Positions 32,923-41,794 are shown, counted from the stretch's first letter. The stretch is 64,000 bases of DNA from Burkholderia sp. OK233 (GCF_900230185.1 NZ_OCSR01000002.1:1736001-1800000), one strand, 5' to 3'. Numbers and translations: made by a program. Notes: generated from the letters alone by a model not told the origin.

Positions 32923-34608
32923 TTAGGCCAGATTCAGCGTACCAGTCAAATCGCCAAGCGGCGCCAGGCCATTCTGCGCAAAAGCCCGATCTCGCAGGAC
33001 AACCCCATCGAGCGGCGCCAGCCCATGCACGCGGCTAATCAGGCGAAGAATCGAATTGGTGTCGTACACCGTATGATCGACATACCCCTTCTTCGCCAAC
33101 GGCGAAATCACTAACGCCGGAACCCGCGATCCCGGCCCCCAGCGATCGCCCTTCGGCGGTGAGACCGGGTCCCACCAGCCGCCGTTCTCATCGACCGTGA
33201 TGACCACGACTGTATTGGCCCACTGCGGGCCGCGCTGAATATGCTCGATCACATTCGCGACGTGACGATCCCCCGATGCGACGTCCGCATACCCTGCGTG
33301 CATGTTCAGATCGCCCTGCGGTTTGTAGAACGTGACGGCCGGCAAACGCCCCGCATCGATATCGGCAATCAGACGATTGGTGGAGGCGTCGTCGCCGAGG
33401 CCCGCATCGCGCAGATACTTGCGCCGCGCGGCGGTGCCCGGCGCGTAATTGGTGAAGTAGTTGAACGGCTGGTGGTGGTACTGGAAATCAGGCACCGCGC
33501 CCGTGTCCTGATGCTCCAGCGCGTACTGCCACGCACCGCTGTACCACGCCCAGTCGATACCCTTGTCCGTCAGCCGGTCGCCGATCGTCGCGAAGCTTTG
33601 CGGCGGCAGCACGCGCGGATTCGACAGGTCGGCGAGCGCGGGATTACCGCCTTCGGCCGGACGCACGCTGCTCGGCTGGTAGGGCGGCGCCATCGTGTTG
33701 ACGGCGTAGCCGTCGGCGGTAAACGCGCCGTCGTTGACGAACTTCGGCGGACCGTCGAGTGCGGACGCGGGCGAGTCGGCCGCCTGTTTCAGCCGCACGC
33801 CGGTCGGATCGTCGCCTTCGACGACCGAGACCATCTTCTTCGCCGGACTGTTGTGGATGTCGGGATAGAACGGCGCCTGCGCCGAGATCAGAAAGATGTG
33901 GTTCAGCCACGAACCGCCGAAAGCTGCCATGAAGAAGTTGTCGCACAGCGTGTATTGCTGCGCAAGGTTCCACAGACGCAGCGTGTCGGCGGAATTGCGG
34001 TAGTGCCCCATCACCAGGCCGCCGGAGTCGCCCCATGCGGCGAACTGGTTGTTGCGCCCGGCGTTGATCTGCATCTGGTTCTGATAGAAGCGATGCACCA
34101 GATCGCGCGTGATCACGCCATTCGGCAACGGTGCGCCTTGCGCGTCGGCAATATGGAACGGGCCGTTGCGCAGGTTGGCGATATCCTTCTGACCGATCAT
34201 GTAGCGCTTGCCGTCCACCTCCTGCGCTTGCGGCACGAGGCCGCCCCAGATTGCCGGCAGGCGCGCCAGCGGCGTCTTGCCGTCGCGGTCGAGTTGCAGA
34301 TAACGCTCGGCGCTCACCGCATCGAGTGGATGCTGGACGCCGGGAAAGTTGCCGTACAGATTCGCGAAGCTGCGGTTCTCGGCGTAGATCACCACGATCT
34401 GCTTGACCTGGTCGCGTAACGCGGCGTCGAGCCGCATGTCGGCGGCACTGCGCGGCGCCGTGTCGCTCGCGGTACTTTGCTCAGTCTTGCACCCCGTTAG
34501 TGCCAGCCCGATACCGATCGCCGCGAGTCCGGTCAGGACACGGCGGCGTTCAGGATCGTCGGGGGTGTCGTCGGGGTTCGGCGGCAGGGCGGAGTCGTTG
34601 TCTGTCAT
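32923..34608 (-). CDS. Phospholipase C/acid phosphatase-family phosphoesterase
   Basis: A 561-residue exported enzyme of the phosphoesterase family (PF04185) that includes AcpA and PlcC. The N-terminus has a twin-arginine-like segment (ERRRVLTGLAAIGIGLALTGC) that also ends in a lipobox Cys, so it may be a Tat lipoprotein. Family motifs: IVVIYAENRSFANLYG (metal and nucleophile region), GHYRNSADTLRLWNLAQQYTLCDNFF, and VVVITVDENGGWWDPVSPP (metal-binding Asp and Glu). The ATG at 34608 with an AGAGAT site is preferred over one 36 bases upstream. Single gene. Whether it cleaves phospholipids or phosphomonoesters cannot be told. Confidence 0.9.
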   Translation of the reverse strand: MTDNDSALPPNPDDTPDDPERRRVLTGLAAIGIGLALTGCKTEQSTASDTAPRSAADMRLDAALRDQVKQIVVIYAENRSFANLYGNFPGVQHPLDAVSAERYLQLDRDGKTPLARLPAIWGGLVPQAQEVDGKRYMIGQKDIANLRNGPFHIADAQGAPLPNGVITRDLVHRFYQNQMQINAGRNNQFAAWGDSGGLVMGHYRNSADTLRLWNLAQQYTLCDNFFMAAFGGSWLNHIFLISAQAPFYPDIHNSPAKKMVSVVEGDDPTGVRLKQAADSPASALDGPPKFVNDGAFTADGYAVNTMAPPYQPSSVRPAEGGNPALADLSNPRVLPPQSFATIGDRLTDKGIDWAWYSGAWQYALEHQDTGAVPDFQYHHQPFNYFTNYAPGTAARRKYLRDAGLGDDASTNRLIADIDAGRLPAVTFYKPQGDLNMHAGYADVASGDRHVANVIEHIQRGPQWANTVVVITVDENGGWWDPVSPPKGDRWGPGSRVPALVISPLAKKGYVDHTVYDTNSILRLISRVHGLAPLDGVVLRDRAFAQNGLAPLGDLTGTLNLA

Positions 34609-34723
34609 CGGTATCTCTCGGAGTTTGCGTGACGGGCGCTTCACAGCCAGAAAGCTACCGCTCGGGGCGGCGTGCGCGCGGCACCGGGTTCAGAATCGAG
34701 GTGGCCGGAAGGTTCCGGCACGG

Positions 34724-35011
34724 CTAGGGTAATCGTCGCTTCACGCGCCAACTGATGTGCGTCGAGTCGACGGCGAGCAGAAGCCAATGTCTGGCGTCCA
34801 CTGGATGACGCCGCTGTGTAGCGTAACCGTCAACGGTCAATTCAAGCTCGTCGAAAGTCCGCCGATGGCAGGTGGCATGTGCGCCGGAGCCGTCCGCGAA
34901 TTCGACTATCGCCGCCGCTGCGCGGGCCGGCTCGGGCAGGTGTGCGATCTGCACCGCGCAGCCCGGATAAAGATGTGAGTCGGCAACCTGGATCTGGACG
35001 GAATCGGACAT
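34724..35011 (-). CDS. Hypothetical protein
   Basis: A possible 95-residue soluble protein (MSDSVQIQVADSHLYPGCAVQIAHLPEPARAA...). The centre (IVEFADGSGAHATCHRRTFDELELTVDGYATQ) looks like a real beta-rich domain. I do not recognise the family. It is divergent from the IclR gene, which begins 176 bases away. The opposite strand of this stretch has no better coding candidate. Confidence 0.5.
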   Translation of the reverse strand: MSDSVQIQVADSHLYPGCAVQIAHLPEPARAAAAIVEFADGSGAHATCHRRTFDELELTVDGYATQRRHPVDARHWLLLAVDSTHISWRVKRRLP

Positions 35012-35186
35012 GAGCGTGGCCTCCGGACGCCTGGCGGGAGCCGTAGCGCGGCAGTTAGACCTCGCGCGATGGACCGCATCAAAGCATAGCACCGCGCCAA
35101 ACGAAAATGACCGCCGTGTGCTTCGCGCTATGATGTTGATCTGTATCCGATGAACAGCAGAGACAACGGCAAAGACGGCAGCCAAG

Positions 35187-36158
35187 ATGGCAAAAGAAGA
35201 GCAGACAGGAGCGGGACGCAAGCACGCGAGGCCACGCGGCGCGACAGTTTCGACTCCGCGAGACGATGCGGCGCGGTCCCTGGCGGACGGCGCCGATTCC
35301 CCCGATTCCACCGATGAAGAGAGCACCGGCGGATCGACTTATCTCGTGCCGGGGCTGGAGCGCGGCCTGCGCATCCTCGCCGAGTTCAGTGCGCGCGAGC
35401 CGATTCTGGGCGCGCCTGAATTGTCGAAGCGCATCGGCATTCCGCGCACCACTACATTTCGTTTGCTGCAAACGCTCGAAGCTTTAGGCTTTCTCGAGCG
35501 CGTGAACGGCGACCGCTATTTCCGTTTGAGCGTCGCGGTGCTGCGGCTCGGTTTCGAATATCTGAGCTCGCTCGAACTGACCGACGTCGGCACGCCGATT
35601 CTCGAACGTTTGCGCGACGCGACCGGCCTCAGCACGCATCTGCTTATCCGCGACCAGCGTGACGTGGTGTTCGTCGCCAAAGCGCAAACCCATGAGCCAA
35701 TGTTCAGTTCGGTGAAGGTGCATGTCGGCACGCGCTTGCCCGCGCATGCCACGGTGCATGGCCAGGTGCTGATGGGCGATTTGAGTTTCGAAGAATTGCG
35801 CCAGTTGTATCCCGAGCCGCAACTCGAACGCTTCACCGAACGCACGCCGGCGACTGTGGAAGAACTGTACGGAAGAGTGCGCGAAAGCGCGGCGCTCGGC
35901 TACGCGTTGAGCGAAGCGTCTTTTGAACGAGGGATTTCGGTAGTGAGCGCGCCGGTGCGCGATCAAAGCGGCAAGATCGCCGCCGCGTTGACGGTCACCA
36001 TTCCCCGTTCCGATATCGGCGAAGCGGAAGAACGCGAACCGCTCATCATCGCAGTTTGTCAGGCGGCGCTCGAATTGTCCGAGCGGCTCAGCTATCGTCC
36101 GCGGCCGGATGATCCGACCGCGGCTCAAGCGCGTCGCAGACCGGTTGCGGCGAACTGA
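35187..36158 (+). CDS. IclR-family transcriptional regulator (first of two paralogues)
   Basis: A 323-residue regulator with a disordered N-terminal extension of about 50 residues rich in Asp, Ser and Ala. The winged helix follows (VPGLERGLRILAEFSAREPILGAPELSKRIGIPRTTTFRLLQTLEALGFLER), then an IclR effector domain (RDVVFVAKAQTHEPMFSSVKVHVGTRLPAHATVHGQVLMG, and GYALSEASFERGISVVSAPVRD). It is very similar along its whole length to the second IclR protein at 41795-42688, so a duplication is likely. It sits at the edge of the catabolic cluster, convergent with the porin gene. IclR proteins bind an aromatic or related small ligand and act as activators or repressors. Confidence 0.92.
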   Translation: MAKEEQTGAGRKHARPRGATVSTPRDDAARSLADGADSPDSTDEESTGGSTYLVPGLERGLRILAEFSAREPILGAPELSKRIGIPRTTTFRLLQTLEALGFLERVNGDRYFRLSVAVLRLGFEYLSSLELTDVGTPILERLRDATGLSTHLLIRDQRDVVFVAKAQTHEPMFSSVKVHVGTRLPAHATVHGQVLMGDLSFEELRQLYPEPQLERFTERTPATVEELYGRVRESAALGYALSEASFERGISVVSAPVRDQSGKIAAALTVTIPRSDIGEAEEREPLIIAVCQAALELSERLSYRPRPDDPTAAQARRRPVAAN

Positions 36159-36189
36159 TTCTGGTTTTCTTACGGCTTCTGCTCATGTC

Positions 36190-36223
36190 AAACGGCCCGG
36201 CTGCTTTCGCACCCGGGCCGTTT
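36190..36223. terminator. Bidirectional terminator between iclR and porin genes
   Basis: AAACGGCCCGG/CCGGGCCGTTT inverted repeat with a 12-base loop, between convergent genes. The T-run is short on both strands. Confidence 0.8.
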
Positions 36224-36249
36224 GCTTTACATCGTCGCTGTCATTGACG

Positions 36250-37326
36250 TCAGAACGAGTGGTGGATACCCGTCAGGAAAATCGTCTGATTCCGACCGCT
36301 CGACACACCCGCCGTAAAGAACGCGGCGTCCGTATTCGAGCCCGCGCGCTCATACAGCGCATTCACATACAACTGCGTCGATTTCGACAGCGCGTAGATA
36401 TCGCCGATTTCGAACTGCGTCCAGCGATGGCCCGCCATCGTCGTCGTCGCAGCGCCGCCTGCCACGGTGTTGAACGGCGTGAACTGATAGTTCGCGCCCA
36501 CGTCGTAGCTCTGATACGTGTCCGAATGACCGGACGATTCCAGCTTCACGCGCGTGTACAAACCATGCACCAGCAGCTTGCCGAACTGGTATGACGCGCC
36601 CGCGCCCATGTTCTCGACCTTGCCCGCGGTGTAGTTCGCCGCCGCGACACCCTGGAATGAGGTGATGCCCGTCGTCACGATCGACGGCGTACGGTCGTGC
36701 TCGTTCGCATAAGTCGCGCCTGCCTTGAACGGACCGTTCGCATAGCTAAGCGCAAAGCTCAGTGTCTTGCCGGTGGAGAAGTTGGTCGTGTTGCCGAGAC
36801 CCATCATCGCGCCGACCGAGAAGCCAGCGAAACTCGCCGAGCGGAACTTCACCGAGTTGTCGAACGGCACCACACCCGTGTCGGCGAGTTCGTCGATGTT
36901 GCCCGGGTGAAACGCGTACCAGCTCGCGGCCAGATAAGCCGTACTAAACGGGTCCAGCACGTCGAAGCTGAATGGCGTCTGATGGCCGAGCGTCACTGTG
37001 CCGATCTGGTCTGAACTCAAGCCCACGAACGCCTGACGATTGAACAGCGTGCCCGCTTTGGCGAATGCCCCGGTGTTGGTATAGAAGCCGTTTTCCAGCT
37101 GGAAAACCGTCTTAAGACCACCGCCCAGATCCTCGACGCCCTTCAGGCCCCATCGGTCCGGCTGCATGTTGCCCTGCTCCTCGATCCACTTCGAATGACC
37201 ACCCGCGTTGCTGATGTACGCAATACCGGCATCCAGGCTGCCGTATAGCGTCACGCTGCTTTGCGCCCAGGCGCCAGTCGTTGCGCAGATTGCCGTCAAG
37301 CCGGCCGCCGCAATGATGTGCTTCAC
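36250..37326 (-). CDS. Gram-negative porin (OmpC-like, porin_4 family)
   Basis: A 358-residue outer-membrane porin. Signal peptide MKHIIAAAGLTAICATTGAWA/Q, then the betaproteobacterial porin opening SSVTLYGSLDAGIAYISNAGG, a repeated alternating pattern of 16 expected strands, the NRQAFVGLSSDQIGTVTLGHQ block and the terminal FLTGIHHSF ending in Phe, as needed for Bam recognition. Length is typical. It is divergent from the ferredoxin gene of the catabolic cluster and is probably the outer-membrane entry for its substrate. An imperfect inverted repeat lies 115 bases upstream. Confidence 0.95.
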   Translation of the reverse strand: MKHIIAAAGLTAICATTGAWAQSSVTLYGSLDAGIAYISNAGGHSKWIEEQGNMQPDRWGLKGVEDLGGGLKTVFQLENGFYTNTGAFAKAGTLFNRQAFVGLSSDQIGTVTLGHQTPFSFDVLDPFSTAYLAASWYAFHPGNIDELADTGVVPFDNSVKFRSASFAGFSVGAMMGLGNTTNFSTGKTLSFALSYANGPFKAGATYANEHDRTPSIVTTGITSFQGVAAANYTAGKVENMGAGASYQFGKLLVHGLYTRVKLESSGHSDTYQSYDVGANYQFTPFNTVAGGAATTTMAGHRWTQFEIGDIYALSKSTQLYVNALYERAGSNTDAAFFTAGVSSGRNQTIFLTGIHHSF

Positions 37327-37438
37327 CGTTGGTTCTCCTGATCACACGACGGATAGCTCGCGCCGATTTCGTCGTCCCTGATCCTTGCTTTGGGTTGAAT
37401 GCAGCTTCGGGTTTATGCGCCAAAACTGCTCCGCTTTA

Positions 37439-37473
37439 TGTTCCACCTATGGGCGTATGTATCGCCTATGGAA
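37439..37473. promoter_or_regulatory. Imperfect inverted repeat upstream of porin gene
   Basis: TGTTCC at 37439-37444 and TTCCA/TGGAA arms at 37441-37445 and 37469-37473 enclose GGGCG and CGCC inner arms; CCTATGG occurs twice 19 bases apart. TGTTCC is also one arm of the palindrome at 37725-37742. The rest of the 440-base divergent region 37327-37766 shows no gene. Confidence 0.45.
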
Positions 37474-37700
37474 AAGTATAGTGAGTCTGGAAGTGGTCAA
37501 AATAAATTTTCGGACGCCGTACAAACCCGAATGAGGATCCCGGTATCTGTCTGAAAATTATGAGGAAACCCAAGCCCATAAAGGCTCTCGACCAAACGCG
37601 GCCATTCCTGTCAGCGCCCGCGAAGCTGTGTTGCGAACGCGACAGTCGGTGTTTTCCCCTACCAGCCCAGATTTTTATTTTCTCGAGCCGAAGCCACTCC

Positions 37701-37742
37701 TATAATTATCCATACACGAACTGATGTTCCTTATATGGAACA
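37701..37742 (+). promoter_or_regulatory. Promoter -10 and perfect palindrome in front of the catabolic operon
   Basis: TATAAT at 37701-37706 is a perfect -10 hexamer without a clear -35 match, which fits a promoter needing an activator. Downstream, TGTTCC-TTATAT-GGAACA (37725-37742) is a perfect 6+6 inverted repeat placed about +12 to +30 relative to the expected start. IclR-type proteins bind such palindromes; the two IclR proteins of the cluster are the obvious candidates. Confidence 0.6.
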
Positions 37743-37766
37743 AATGGCTCCAGGAGAAGGCGAGAA

Positions 37767-38081
37767 ATGACTGAACAATGGCGCTGCGCCGGCCATGCCG
37801 GCGACCTGTCCGACGACGCGCCGCTCGAGTTCAAACTCGACGGCACGGAAATCGGCATCTACAAGGTGGGCGATGCGCTGTACGCGCTGGAAAACGTCTG
37901 CCCCCATGCGTACGCGTTGCTGACGCAGGGCTTTGTCGACGGCGATACCGTCGAATGCCCGCTGCATGAAGCCGTGTTCCATATCCCGACCGGCAAATGC
38001 TTGAAAGAGCCCGGTGGCCGCGACCTGAAGATGTACTCGGTGCGTCTCGCCGGCGAAGAAATCCAGATCAAGGTGGAATGA
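37767..38081 (+). CDS. Rieske-type ferredoxin
   Basis: A 104-residue electron carrier with one [2Fe-2S] centre: ligands C45, H47, C64 and H67 in CPHAYALL and CPLHEAVF. It is the size of BphF/NahAb-type ferredoxins and should pass electrons from the flavin reductase at 48472 to the oxygenase at 38444. First gene of the catabolic operon; the ribosome-binding site GGAGAAGGCG lies just before the ATG. The next gene begins one base after its stop. Confidence 0.93.
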   Translation: MTEQWRCAGHAGDLSDDAPLEFKLDGTEIGIYKVGDALYALENVCPHAYALLTQGFVDGDTVECPLHEAVFHIPTGKCLKEPGGRDLKMYSVRLAGEEIQIKVE

Positions 38082-38082
38082 C

Positions 38083-38394
38083 ATGCGAGAGCAAACCGTG
38101 AACTTCAATCCCTTCCTGAAGCCGTGGCTCGCGCCGCAGCCGAACAACGTTGCCGGCAAGGGCGTGATCGAAAAGCCGGGTGAGACGGAAAACTTCATCT
38201 GGCAAACGCGTAAGGCCGAGCCGACGCAATACGAAAACGACTTCGGCGATGCGCTCGAACAGGTCTTCGAAGCCGGCGCGAATGAGTTGCAGGAAGTCGT
38301 CGACGGGTTGAATCGCGTGGGCTTCCGCACGCCGGAAGGCAACACGTGGGACGCCGACCGCCTCGCCGCCGAATTCCGCCTGCTCGCCGAATAA
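38083..38394 (+). CDS. Small protein with recombinase-like helix-turn-helix end
   Basis: A 103-residue soluble protein without catalytic cysteines or histidine clusters. The N-terminal half (NFNPFLKPWLAPQPNNVAGKGVIEKPGETENFIWQTRK) is extended and Pro-rich. The C-terminal half (LQEVVDGLNRVGFRTPEGNTWDADRLAAEFRLL) resembles the small helix-turn-helix piece seen after the catalytic domain of serine recombinases, where a loop G-x-x-TP-x-G-x-x-W is usual. It sits tightly between the Rieske ferredoxin and oxygenase genes. It is not a Rieske beta subunit by size or sequence. Function unknown; regulatory, assembly or scaffold roles are guesses. Confidence 0.8.
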   Translation: MREQTVNFNPFLKPWLAPQPNNVAGKGVIEKPGETENFIWQTRKAEPTQYENDFGDALEQVFEAGANELQEVVDGLNRVGFRTPEGNTWDADRLAAEFRLLAE

Positions 38395-38443
38395 GCGCGC
38401 TTTCCCGAACACGTCTCATCGCTTTCGTATCCGGAGTCTCTTT

Positions 38444-39541
38444 ATGACGTCGCCCAATACAACGACTCACGGCGCGGCTGATCCGATCCAGTCTTATCTG
38501 GACCGTGGCCTGCGCAACTACTGGTATCCCGTCGCACCGAGCTGGCAAGTCGGCGATGCGCCGGTCGGCATCACGCGCCTCGGCGATCAGATCGTGCTGT
38601 GGCGCGACAAGGAAGGCAAAGTCCGCGCGCTCGAAGACCGCTGCCCGCACCGTGGCGCGCGTCTGTCGCTCGGCTGGAATCTCGGCGGCAGCGTGGCGTG
38701 CTGGTACCACGGCATTGAAATCGACGGCGGCGGCACGGTCACGAAAGTGCCGGCTGTGTCGAACTGCCCGCTGGAAGGCCAGAAGTGCGTGAAGTCGTAT
38801 CCGGTCGAAGAGCATGCCGGTTCGATCTTCCTGTGGTTCGGCGACGACGCTCATCAAGAACCCACGCCGCTCGTACTGCCGGAAGAACTCGTTGGCGAGG
38901 AATACGCGAGCTTCCTGTGCATGTCGCACTGGAAGTGCAATTACCAGTACGCGATCGACAACGTGATGGACCCGATGCACGGCGCGTATCTGCACGCGAC
39001 TTCGCACTCGATGGCCGAAGGCGACAAGCAGGCCGACATGCGCGTGCGCAAGACCGAAACCGGTCTGATGTTCGAAAAGGTCGGCCAGCGCGACGTGAAC
39101 TTCGACTGGGTCGAGCTCGGCGAAACCGGCGCGTTATGGATGCGCCTTGCGATTCCGTACAAGAAGAAGTTCGGCCCGGGCGGCAACTTCGGGATCATCG
39201 GCTTTGCTACACCAGTCGACGAAAACAACTGCCAGGTCTACTTCTGGCGCACGCGCAAGGTGTCGGGCTGGCAGCGCGACGCATGGCGCTTCATGTATCG
39301 CAACCGTCTGGAAGCGCTGCACTGGGCCGTGCTGGAACAGGACCGCTATGTTCTCGAAAGCATGGCGCCGAATGCACGCGAGCACGAATTCCTCTATCAG
39401 CATGACGTCGGCATGACGCGTGTGCGCCGCATGTTCCGTCAGCGCGCGCAGCAGCATTTCGCCGACCTGGATGCCTATCGCGCTCAAGCCGCTCAGGCCG
39501 GTACCGCTCAAACCGAAGCAGCAGGCCACAGCCATGCATAA
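38444..39541 (+). CDS. Rieske non-heme iron oxygenase, alpha subunit
   Basis: A 365-residue oxygenase. The Rieske centre uses C67, H69 (CPHRGARLS), C86 and H89 (CWYHG). The mononuclear iron site is visible as D172-N173 then D176, H179 and H184 in DNVMDPMHGAYLHATS, with the bridging Asp. Size and lack of a beta-subunit gene place it with the alpha-only (alpha3) enzymes such as VanA, phthalate oxygenase and carbazole-type oxygenases. These do ring dihydroxylation, hydroxylation or O/N-demethylation, so the reaction is not fixed by the sequence. Electron partners are the ferredoxin at 37767 and reductase at 48472. Its stop overlaps the next gene by 8 bases. Confidence 0.92.
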   Translation: MTSPNTTTHGAADPIQSYLDRGLRNYWYPVAPSWQVGDAPVGITRLGDQIVLWRDKEGKVRALEDRCPHRGARLSLGWNLGGSVACWYHGIEIDGGGTVTKVPAVSNCPLEGQKCVKSYPVEEHAGSIFLWFGDDAHQEPTPLVLPEELVGEEYASFLCMSHWKCNYQYAIDNVMDPMHGAYLHATSHSMAEGDKQADMRVRKTETGLMFEKVGQRDVNFDWVELGETGALWMRLAIPYKKKFGPGGNFGIIGFATPVDENNCQVYFWRTRKVSGWQRDAWRFMYRNRLEALHWAVLEQDRYVLESMAPNAREHEFLYQHDVGMTRVRRMFRQRAQQHFADLDAYRAQAAQAGTAQTEAAGHSHA

Positions 39542-40310
39542 CGAAGCGCCTTCGGCGTTGGCCGCACTCCAAGGCCGGCGCGTCCTCGTGACGGGCGGCG
39601 CGCGCGGTCTCGGCGCGGCGTTCGTTCGCTCGCTGGTGCAAGCCGGTGCGCAAGTCGTGTTCGGCGATGTGCTGCATGACGAAGGCCGTGCGCTTGCGGC
39701 GACGCTGGTCGAGCAAGGCCACGCGGTGACGTACCTGCCGCTCGATCTCGCCGATCCCGCCAGCATCAAGCAGTTTGCCGATCAGGCCGCAGCACAACTC
39801 GGCGGCCTCGACGCACTGATCAACAACGCGGCGATCACTAACTCGGGCGGCAAGTTCGCCGACGAGTTGTCGGTCGACACGTGGGATGCCGTGATGAACG
39901 TCAACGTGCGCGGCACGTGGCTGATGAGCACCGCCGCATTGCCGTATCTGCGCGACTCGGGCTGCGGCAGCATCGTCAACATCGCGTCGGATACGGCGAT
40001 GTGGGGCGCGCCGAAGCTGCTCGCATATGTCGCAAGCAAGGGTGCCGTGATCTCGATGACCCGCTCGCTGGCGCGCGAATTCGGTGCTCACGGAGTGACG
40101 GTCAACGCCATCGCGCCCGGCCTCACCGAAGTCGAGGCCACCGCCTACGTGCCCGCCGAGCGTCACCAGTATTACCTGCAAGGCCGTGCGCTCACGCGCG
40201 CACAAGTGCCCGACGACGTCACCGGGCCGGTGCTGTTCCTGTTGTCCGATGCCGCGCGCTTCGTGACCGGCCAGTTGCTGCCGGTCAACGGCGGCTTCGT
40301 GATGAATTGA
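39534..40310 (+). CDS. Short-chain dehydrogenase/reductase (first)
   Basis: A 258-residue SDR with an intact active site: VTGGARGLGAAFVRS (NAD loop), NNAAITNSGG, a Ser in NIASDTAMWG, and YVASK with catalytic Tyr and Lys. The Asp after the second strand (FGDVLHD) favours NAD. Following the Rieske oxygenase it is a good candidate for a cis-dihydrodiol dehydrogenase or an alcohol dehydrogenase of the next step. The start at 39534 overlaps the oxygenase stop (ATGCATAA), and the frame is open further upstream only because it shadows the oxygenase. Confidence 0.9.
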   Translation: MHNEAPSALAALQGRRVLVTGGARGLGAAFVRSLVQAGAQVVFGDVLHDEGRALAATLVEQGHAVTYLPLDLADPASIKQFADQAAAQLGGLDALINNAAITNSGGKFADELSVDTWDAVMNVNVRGTWLMSTAALPYLRDSGCGSIVNIASDTAMWGAPKLLAYVASKGAVISMTRSLAREFGAHGVTVNAIAPGLTEVEATAYVPAERHQYYLQGRALTRAQVPDDVTGPVLFLLSDAARFVTGQLLPVNGGFVMN

Positions 40311-40336
40311 TCTTGTCGAATCGAAAGGAGAAAGAG

Positions 40337-40864
40337 ATGGCGGACGCCGATATGGAACGCAAATCGTGGGAACAACCCGCGGACGCGAGCTTTGCACAAT
40401 GGTTGGACACGCGCGTCGCACGCCTGGAAACGCGCCGTTACGACTGGGATGCGCTGAAGTTCCAGGCCGACTATGACCCGAAGTATCGCCGCGCGCAAAT
40501 GCGCTATGTCGGCACGGGCGGCACGGGCGTCGCGAAGGACATGAACACGGTGCCCGCAGGCGGCTTCACGTTTTCGACGATGGTGATCCCGGCCGGCAAC
40601 ATCGGTCCGAGCCATATCCATATGGATGTCGAAGAAATCTTCTTTGTGCTGCGCGGCAAGATGAAAGTGATCTGCGAGAAAGACGGTGAAACGTGGGAAG
40701 CCGTGCTCGGCGAACGCGATCTGATCTCGGTGCCGCCGGGCGTGTATCGAACGGAAGTGAATATCGGTGAAGAAGACGCGTTGATGTGCGTGATGCTCGG
40801 TGCAGCCAAGCCGATTACGCCGACGTATCCGCCGGATTCGCCTTTGGCCACGCTGAAGCGCTAA
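40337..40864 (+). CDS. Cupin-domain protein
   Basis: A 175-residue protein with one cupin barrel: GPSHIHMDVEEIFFVLRGKMKVIC (motif 1, with H-x-H and Glu) and DLISVPPGVYRTEVN (motif 2, His replaced by Tyr), so metal binding may be partial. The N-terminal 60 residues are helical and charged. A clear GAAAGGAGAAAGAG ribosome-binding site precedes the ATG at 40337. Cupins in aromatic clusters act as isomerases, tautomerases, dioxygenases or sugar-type sensors; the exact role is not visible. Next to the C-C hydrolase-like gene. Confidence 0.85.
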   Translation: MADADMERKSWEQPADASFAQWLDTRVARLETRRYDWDALKFQADYDPKYRRAQMRYVGTGGTGVAKDMNTVPAGGFTFSTMVIPAGNIGPSHIHMDVEEIFFVLRGKMKVICEKDGETWEAVLGERDLISVPPGVYRTEVNIGEEDALMCVMLGAAKPITPTYPPDSPLATLKR

Positions 40865-40903
40865 GCCCTTAAGTTCGCTTTGAAACCACCCACGAAGGAA
40901 ATC

Positions 40904-41794
40904 ATGTCCGCCGTCCCGTCCGCTACCGTCGATCAGAACGCCACGCTCGAAGCGCGCCTTGCACGCTTTCCGGCGCAGCAGATCTGGCTAGCGTCGCAAT
41001 GCGCGGTGAGTTATCGCGACGTGGATAGCGCTGAAGGCGAAGCACTGCCTTTGGTGCTGCTTCACGGCATCGGGTCGGGCGCGGCTTCGTGGGTGCAGCA
41101 GTTTGAAGTGCTGGGTGAGACACGCCGCGTGCTGGCGTGGGATGCGCCGGGGTATGACGCATCAACATCGGTTGAAGCCGATTCGCCCGCTGCAAGCGAT
41201 TACGCAATGGTATTGAAGGAATGGCTCGACGCGCTCGGCATCGAACGCTGCGTGCTGCTCGGTCATTCGCTTGGCGCGATCATCGCGGGTGCATTTGCTG
41301 TGGCGAATCCGCAGCACGTAGCCGGTTTGCTGTTGTTGTCGCCTGCTGGCGGTTATGGCGCTTCCGCGGCAGAAGTGCGTGAGACCAAACGCGATCAACG
41401 TCTGGCCATGCTGAAAGAACTCGGCCCGCAAGGCCTCGCCGAAAAACGCAGCGCCAATATGGTGTCCACCCACGCGAGCGACGAAGCGCGCGCATGGGTG
41501 CGTTGGAACATGTCGCGCGTGATTCCGCACGGCTATGCGCAAGCGACGCATCTACTCGCCAACGCCGATCTCGCGAGCGACCTCTCACGCCACAAAGGTC
41601 GCATCGGCGTCGCGGTCGGCGCAGACGACACCATTACGACGCCCGAAGCCTGCGAGCGACTCGCGCTCGCCGCCGGCACCAAACTGCAGGTCGTGCCGCG
41701 CGCCGGGCATGCCGGCTATATCGAAGCACCCGCCGCGTATACCGCGATCATCGACACGTTCTGCCGCGCGAGCGACGGACAACGGAGCCAATGA
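40904..41794 (+). CDS. Alpha/beta hydrolase, meta-cleavage-product hydrolase-like
   Basis: A 296-residue alpha/beta hydrolase. The oxyanion loop LLHGIGSGAASW, nucleophile elbow GHSLG (S122), acid GADDTI (D241) and GHAGYIE (H269) form a complete triad. Size and the arrangement resemble BphD/MhpC-type hydrolases that cleave C-C bonds of ring-fission products. With the extradiol dioxygenase at 47514 this makes a meta-cleavage pair, though ester or lactone hydrolysis cannot be excluded. The ATG at 40904 has AGGAAATC upstream and is preferred to a TTG at 40880. Its stop overlaps the IclR start region by the sequence TGAATG. Confidence 0.85.
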   Translation: MSAVPSATVDQNATLEARLARFPAQQIWLASQCAVSYRDVDSAEGEALPLVLLHGIGSGAASWVQQFEVLGETRRVLAWDAPGYDASTSVEADSPAASDYAMVLKEWLDALGIERCVLLGHSLGAIIAGAFAVANPQHVAGLLLLSPAGGYGASAAEVRETKRDQRLAMLKELGPQGLAEKRSANMVSTHASDEARAWVRWNMSRVIPHGYAQATHLLANADLASDLSRHKGRIGVAVGADDTITTPEACERLALAAGTKLQVVPRAGHAGYIEAPAAYTAIIDTFCRASDGQRSQ

